Part shown: positions 58,996 through 62,584 of the stretch, in pieces
How positions within the stretch are numbered: position 1 is the stretch's first letter
Layout of the letters: each line of letters begins with the position of its first letter
DNA from: a virus
IMG/VR virus record: IMGVR_UViG_3300018036_000008
Coordinates: 1 to 62,584 of that record
Strand: one strand, 5' to 3'
DNA: 62,584 nt
Made by a program: the position numbers and the translations under genes
The notes under the pieces: model-generated
Databases searched by the model: none
What the model was told of the DNA's origin: nothing
What the model saw: only the letters and a program-made list of their open reading frames with translations

Positions 58996-59640
58996 CTATT
59001 TATTCTTGCGTAATTGTTTTAAAGCTTTTAAAGCATCTTGTAAGTCTTGTGTAGTATCTGTACTACTTTGCTGAGCGTTCACTTGTACTTGTTTTTCTTC
59101 CTGTACAATCTGGGAAGGTATAAACATAGGCTCTTCTATATTAACACCAGATTTATTTACACTTGTATTAGTATTACTCACAGTAATACCGCCACTTTGA
59201 CTTATAGCATTCGAAACGGCCTGTTCTACTTGATTTTGTATGTCTATAGTAGGACTTTGTGTGGGTTGTTGTGTACTTAACATATCTTGTAAAGTACCCA
59301 TCACCATGGCTAATACTTCATTAGTAGCTTTTGCAACAGCCTTTTCCACAACTTGATCCACATCCACATTAGGTGTTTCATTATTAGGAGGTGTGTGTAG
59401 ACCTCCTTTATGGGGTCTAGACATTTTTGTTGTCCTTACAGGCGCTCGTGCCACATGATGTATAACTCTGGCTCTTGGTTTATTTAAACATCTAACAGTA
59501 CCTAACTTTTCTAGGTTTTGTAGTACAGTGGATGTACTGTACTGAGTTTCTGTAATCCATACGGGTATACCTGGTTGTAAAGCAATACCTAAGTCGCCGA
59601 TTACAATCCCAGTCTGTTGTGTTACTACTTGTATTTTCAT
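58996..59640 (-). CDS. Hypothetical virion/neck-region protein, 214 aa
   Basis: ATG 59640 is preceded by GAGG. The N-terminal domain (VIGDLGIALQPGIPVWITET) looks like a small beta domain that I associate with proteins next to neck genes of large phages; a basic linker follows (RVIHHVARAPVRTTKMSRP). The C-terminal half is Gln/Asn/Val-rich and ends in a coiled coil (TQDLQDALKALKQLRKNK). It lies between the tail-completion-like gene and the actin-like gene, so it may link either to the virion or to the filament. Confidence 0.6.
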   Translation of the reverse strand: MKIQVVTQQTGIVIGDLGIALQPGIPVWITETQYSTSTVLQNLEKLGTVRCLNKPRARVIHHVARAPVRTTKMSRPHKGGLHTPPNNETPNVDVDQVVEKAVAKATNEVLAMVMGTLQDMLSTQQPTQSPTIDIQNQVEQAVSNAISQSGGITVSNTNTSVNKSGVNIEEPMFIPSQIVQEEKQVQVNAQQSSTDTTQDLQDALKALKQLRKNK

Positions 59641-59679
59641 AGATAAACCTCTTAATAACAATGGTGTATAAACAGATTA

Positions 59680-60198
59680 TTACTTTAAAGGATTATGTGT
59701 TTTAAGTAACTGACCAACCTTTTTAGGAAGTATTACCTTTAAAGCGTTTTCATAACCTTCTTTAATACTTCTCTCTAAAAAGTCGTATCTTTTAAAACCT
59801 GGGTGTGTCCAAGTTTTACCATTACTAGGTGTTGTTCTAACTAAAGACACACCACCTTGAACTTGTATACGGGCTTTACTTACATTAGGTTGTGTTAACC
59901 ATGTCATTGGATAAGGTCTTTCTGGGTTGTCCTTTGATGTGTGAACTTCCGCTGTAGGCCAATCACTCGTTATTTCTATTCCTTTGTTTGTAACAGACAC
60001 CTTAAAAGAGTCTACAAACTCTTTGGACTTTGGTAGTGTTACAAGTTTTGTAGAAGCACTTAAAGCCATATCCTTTTTTATGTTCTTCACTAAAGCTTTT
60101 TGAACTTCTTGTTGGATTATCTTTAAGTCTGAATTGTCTAACTTGATCGTAGCCTTACTTAAAAGCTTACCTTTTCCCGTAAGGTGTGTTCCATTCAT
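59680..60198 (-). CDS. Probable tail-completion / head-tail joining protein, 172 aa
   Basis: The product has an HK97-gp10-like outline: an N-terminal helix (LKIIQQEVQKALVKNIKKDM), then short strands (FVDSFKVSVTNKGIEITSDW), a turn (NPERPYPMTW) and a C-terminal helix (FLERSIKEGYENALKVIL). The start overlaps the stop of the previous gene (ATGA). Together with the large Cys-rich virion protein upstream it is likely part of the neck. Assignment by resemblance only. Confidence 0.6.
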   Translation of the reverse strand: MNGTHLTGKGKLLSKATIKLDNSDLKIIQQEVQKALVKNIKKDMALSASTKLVTLPKSKEFVDSFKVSVTNKGIEITSDWPTAEVHTSKDNPERPYPMTWLTQPNVSKARIQVQGGVSLVRTTPSNGKTWTHPGFKRYDFLERSIKEGYENALKVILPKKVGQLLKTHNPLK

Positions 60199-62327
60199 TT
60201 CTTACCACCATAAGTTATGTTTTGCCATACAGGTGTTCTACCTCTCTGTTGTCTTCCTTCCGGTATGTCTGGATGGTCCGACATCATAGGACTTGCTTGG
60301 TAATCATAACCTACAGGATAAGGGGCGTTGTCTTCACAAGGTACATCCTCTGGTCTTGTAACTCTTGTTTGAGGCCATGGTAATCTTTCTAAAGGTGACA
60401 TTGGTACTCTGTATCGTATGTCTGTTGTATCTAAGTACTTAATGTTAAAAGACTGTTGTAATACTAAACCTCTAACTTGTACTCGAGACACAGGTCCAAT
60501 AGAAAAGCGTTCGCCGTTTTGTTTAACTATAAAGTCTCTTTGACTAACTGTTGGTGTAGGACCTATCCAAGTTTCATAACTATGTTCCAACACACGACCA
60601 TTAGCCGTCTGTGTTACAGCCCTTTCTGCGTCGTCTGGAGATATGATTATATCTATAGGACCCTCATAACCCCCTACCCAGCCTGTACCATAACATCGTA
60701 CACACATATTTAAAGGTTGTTTCGAGTACTCTTGTAATCTAGCGTCCCATACACAATCACAAGGATTTCCATTGGCTCTACGAATAAACAACTTTACGCG
60801 TTCTCCACCTTGTTCTAGTATCCATCTATTTCTTCTAATAGCCTCAGCCCATATGTAATCCATTTTCTCAGAGTTCATTGGACTAATAGGCTCACTGTAC
60901 TCTAAAGGTGTTTCTACTAACCCACTAGGAGACTGTCCAGTAGGATCTATGGCTACTGTTGTAAGTCTATAAAATACTTTAAATCTTCTGTCTAAGGTAT
61001 TCATTAACTTTTGTGTTTTTAGATAAGAGTAGGAAATAGTAACAACATCTTGCTCTGTTGGAATGACAGGTTCAATCATTGTTTCTGTACTAGGGTCCCA
61101 TTCAGGTTGTAAGTTTAAGTCTACCTCTCCTGTTGGACCAAACACACCCCATACAGGTACTTCTATACCATTAATCTTTACAGTTATATCGAAAGGACTA
61201 TCTGCCGGTATAGCATTACCCAACTCTTTTACCATTGGTGTGTACTTGGTCTTTAATCTCCAAGAGGGAGCGTTTCCACCATCCCCTTTAAATACCCAAC
61301 CTATATTCCAATCTACAATCTCATCTTGTACTTGTACTATGTTGGTATAGTCTCTGTAAAACAAAGAGGACACAGGTACTTTATTAACTCTAAAGTACGG
61401 ACCATATTCACTTGTGTCCGACCTATAAATGTTTACACCTATAATGTTCCACATAGAGTTAGACTTACCATTGTTTTGACACTTAACACCTACACCACCT
61501 AAAGTTTGTGTACTAGATAAAACAAGGGAAGAACTATTTGTAGTAATAGATATACCATTAGAGTTTACACCATCATAACCCATATACTCTTTAACATAGA
61601 TCGTTAAAGTATCGTTGTTGGTTATAATACTGGAGGCCATAAATAGACCAAAGTAGTTAATACTGTCATTAATAGCGGCTATTAAGGATTGTGCTATATC
61701 TAAGACATTACCTTGTACAGAGAAGTCGTTTTGTCCAGATGTACGATCTAGTCTAGCACTTAGTTTTAAGTTACCAAGTAAAACATAATCCCCATCGACA
61801 CCTCCTAATAAAGTATTACTACTTACCTGTATACTAAGTGTCGAAGAACCTATTGTCACTAAGTTACCTTGTTCTCCATCTGTGTAAGCGTACAAGTTAA
61901 CAGTACTACCATTACTTTGAGCGTAGGCTGTTTCCAGAACACTAATAGTACCGTTGTTAATAACATTCGCTATATTGGAAGCTATTGTATTAATGTTTCC
62001 ACTACTTATATCGAACTGGTTATCTTGTAAAGGTTTCCAAGGTTGTACAATTACCGCCGTTAAGAACACACCACCCACTTCTATTGTATCATTCTCTTGA
62101 GGAACACTTACAACTTCAAAGTTACCTGTGGCTCTAATAAAAGGATTAGGATTGCTTAAGACTTGAATACTAACACTGGCTTGTTTAGTGGCGGTTTGTG
62201 GACCTGTGTTAATAGTACTAGGATCATCCCATCTTATGTCTGTATCCGAAGAGTGGTAAGCCGACATAGCTGTAGCATTTTGTGGTGGCCAAGGAAAATT
62301 GCCTACTGGTGTGCTCCAACTACTCAT
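60195..62327 (-). CDS. Large virion protein with CxC...CxxC zinc module, 710 aa
   Basis: The first 300 residues are beta-rich with repeated TIGSSTLSIQVSSNTLLGG-like units and an internal repetition of the same motif (LSLVLSSTQTLGGV). The last third holds NPCDCVW and, 19 residues later, MCVRCYGTGWVGGYEGP, which is a zinc-knuckle-like pair conserved in neck or connector proteins of several large phages as far as I recall. No enzyme motif. ATG 62327 follows AGGAAGAGT. Its place before the tail-completion-like gene suggests a neck or connector protein. Confidence 0.65.
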   Translation of the reverse strand: MSSWSTPVGNFPWPPQNATAMSAYHSSDTDIRWDDPSTINTGPQTATKQASVSIQVLSNPNPFIRATGNFEVVSVPQENDTIEVGGVFLTAVIVQPWKPLQDNQFDISSGNINTIASNIANVINNGTISVLETAYAQSNGSTVNLYAYTDGEQGNLVTIGSSTLSIQVSSNTLLGGVDGDYVLLGNLKLSARLDRTSGQNDFSVQGNVLDIAQSLIAAINDSINYFGLFMASSIITNNDTLTIYVKEYMGYDGVNSNGISITTNSSSLVLSSTQTLGGVGVKCQNNGKSNSMWNIIGVNIYRSDTSEYGPYFRVNKVPVSSLFYRDYTNIVQVQDEIVDWNIGWVFKGDGGNAPSWRLKTKYTPMVKELGNAIPADSPFDITVKINGIEVPVWGVFGPTGEVDLNLQPEWDPSTETMIEPVIPTEQDVVTISYSYLKTQKLMNTLDRRFKVFYRLTTVAIDPTGQSPSGLVETPLEYSEPISPMNSEKMDYIWAEAIRRNRWILEQGGERVKLFIRRANGNPCDCVWDARLQEYSKQPLNMCVRCYGTGWVGGYEGPIDIIISPDDAERAVTQTANGRVLEHSYETWIGPTPTVSQRDFIVKQNGERFSIGPVSRVQVRGLVLQQSFNIKYLDTTDIRYRVPMSPLERLPWPQTRVTRPEDVPCEDNAPYPVGYDYQASPMMSDHPDIPEGRQQRGRTPVWQNITYGGKK

Positions 62328-62338
62328 ACTCTTCCTGT

Positions 62339-62584
62339 TTACTTAGCGGTTTCTAAGTCTTGAATAAGTTTATCCAGATCTTCGTTCATTATGTCGACAT
62401 TGTTATGTAGTGTTTCAAGGTGGTTAGTACAAGTGTCTAAATGAGATGACATGTTATTCTTCTTGTGTGTTTTAGAAAGAACGGGCGTTGGTCGTGTTTG
62501 TACCAACGCCACAGGATCTTCTTTTAAGTGGTGGGCACTTACAAGATTTTCTGTGACATAAATTAAGAATAGGAAAACAGTTAA
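62339..62584 (-). CDS. Hypothetical protein, 5' end beyond window
   Basis: A minus-strand frame is open from the right edge to a TAA at 62339, giving the last 81 residues. The C-terminus is a Leu/Asp/Asn-rich helix (DTCTNHLETLHNNVDIMNED), with a hydrophobic start at the edge. It precedes the large virion protein by 11 nt on the same strand, so it belongs to the neck or head operon. Identity cannot be given from this fragment. Confidence 0.6.
   Translation of the reverse strand, partial: LTVFLFLIYVTENLVSAHHLKEDPVALVQTRPTPVLSKTHKKNNMSSHLDTCTNHLETLHNNVDIMNEDLDKLIQDLETAK

Noticed and set aside
1-62584. tRNA genes, integrase, insertion sequences
   Set aside because: Intergenic regions are short and none folds as a clover leaf or carries a CCA end by eye; no transposase or integrase motif was seen on either strand.
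1-62584. Naming a host or a known phage relative
   Set aside because: SD sequences and AT-rich codon use fit several host groups, and no marker gene for host identity is present; any name would be a guess.

Overview
This window is a piece of a large, AT-rich genome of a tailed bacteriophage (Caudoviricetes). The evidence is a long tail-gene operon with a tape measure protein, a baseplate hub and spike and a 3573-residue virion protein, together with phage-type nucleotide metabolism, three sigma-like factors, and genes packed with TAATG or ATGA stop/start overlaps and AGGAGG-type ribosome binding sites. No terminase, portal, major capsid, sheath or polymerase gene lies here, so this is a fragment and the host cannot be named. 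No tRNA, CRISPR array, insertion sequence or integrase was seen, and no stretch over 300 bases lacks a gene.

Layout. (1) 1-3.5 kb: small accessory genes, including a staphylococcal-nuclease-like protein, a small membrane protein, an acidic repeat protein, a 31-residue Cys-rich peptide and a protein with a conserved phage AWAVAWSRYC motif. (2) 3.5-7.7 kb, minus strand: a 7-deazaguanine DNA-modification set, QueD, QueC, DpdA, FolE and QueE, arranged as three short transcription units (queE-folE, dpdA-queC, queD), each ending in a terminator. Together these should make preQ0 from GTP and insert it into DNA. QueC and QueD have lost residues that bind zinc in their families. (3) 7.8-35.7 kb, minus strand: the tail operon, read from two tail-assembly-chaperone-like genes through tape measure, baseplate hub, spike and the giant protein. 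(4) 35.8-41 kb, plus strand: a histone-H1-like peptide, the probable tail tube gene between two strong terminators, a gene whose start codon and ribosome binding site sit in a 14-bp hairpin, and three paralogous acidic helical proteins. (5) 41-47 kb: SNF2-like helicase, a peptidoglycan-binding-domain protein, a SprT-like metalloprotease, a tandem cold-shock-domain protein and an amphipathic helical protein. (6) 47-50.6 kb, plus strand: a SWIM zinc-finger protein and three sigma-factor-like genes. (7) 50.6-56.5 kb: mostly minus-strand small genes, including a PLD-type nuclease-like protein and a two-gene patch of different codon usage. (8) 56.5-62.6 kb: DEDDh exonuclease and ThyX on plus; an actin-like ATPase and probable neck/head-tail proteins on minus, the last running off the right edge.

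How they may work together (inference). FolE, QueD, QueE and QueC would supply preQ0 and DpdA would exchange it for guanine in phage DNA, shielding it from host nucleases. ThyX supplies dTMP. The sigma-like factors probably redirect transcription to phage promoters. Two recurrent AT-rich boxes (an AGTACTATA-like one and a TTTTGTTGTA...AAT one) and several perfect hairpins placed 9-15 nt before start codons are candidate regulatory signals of this phage.
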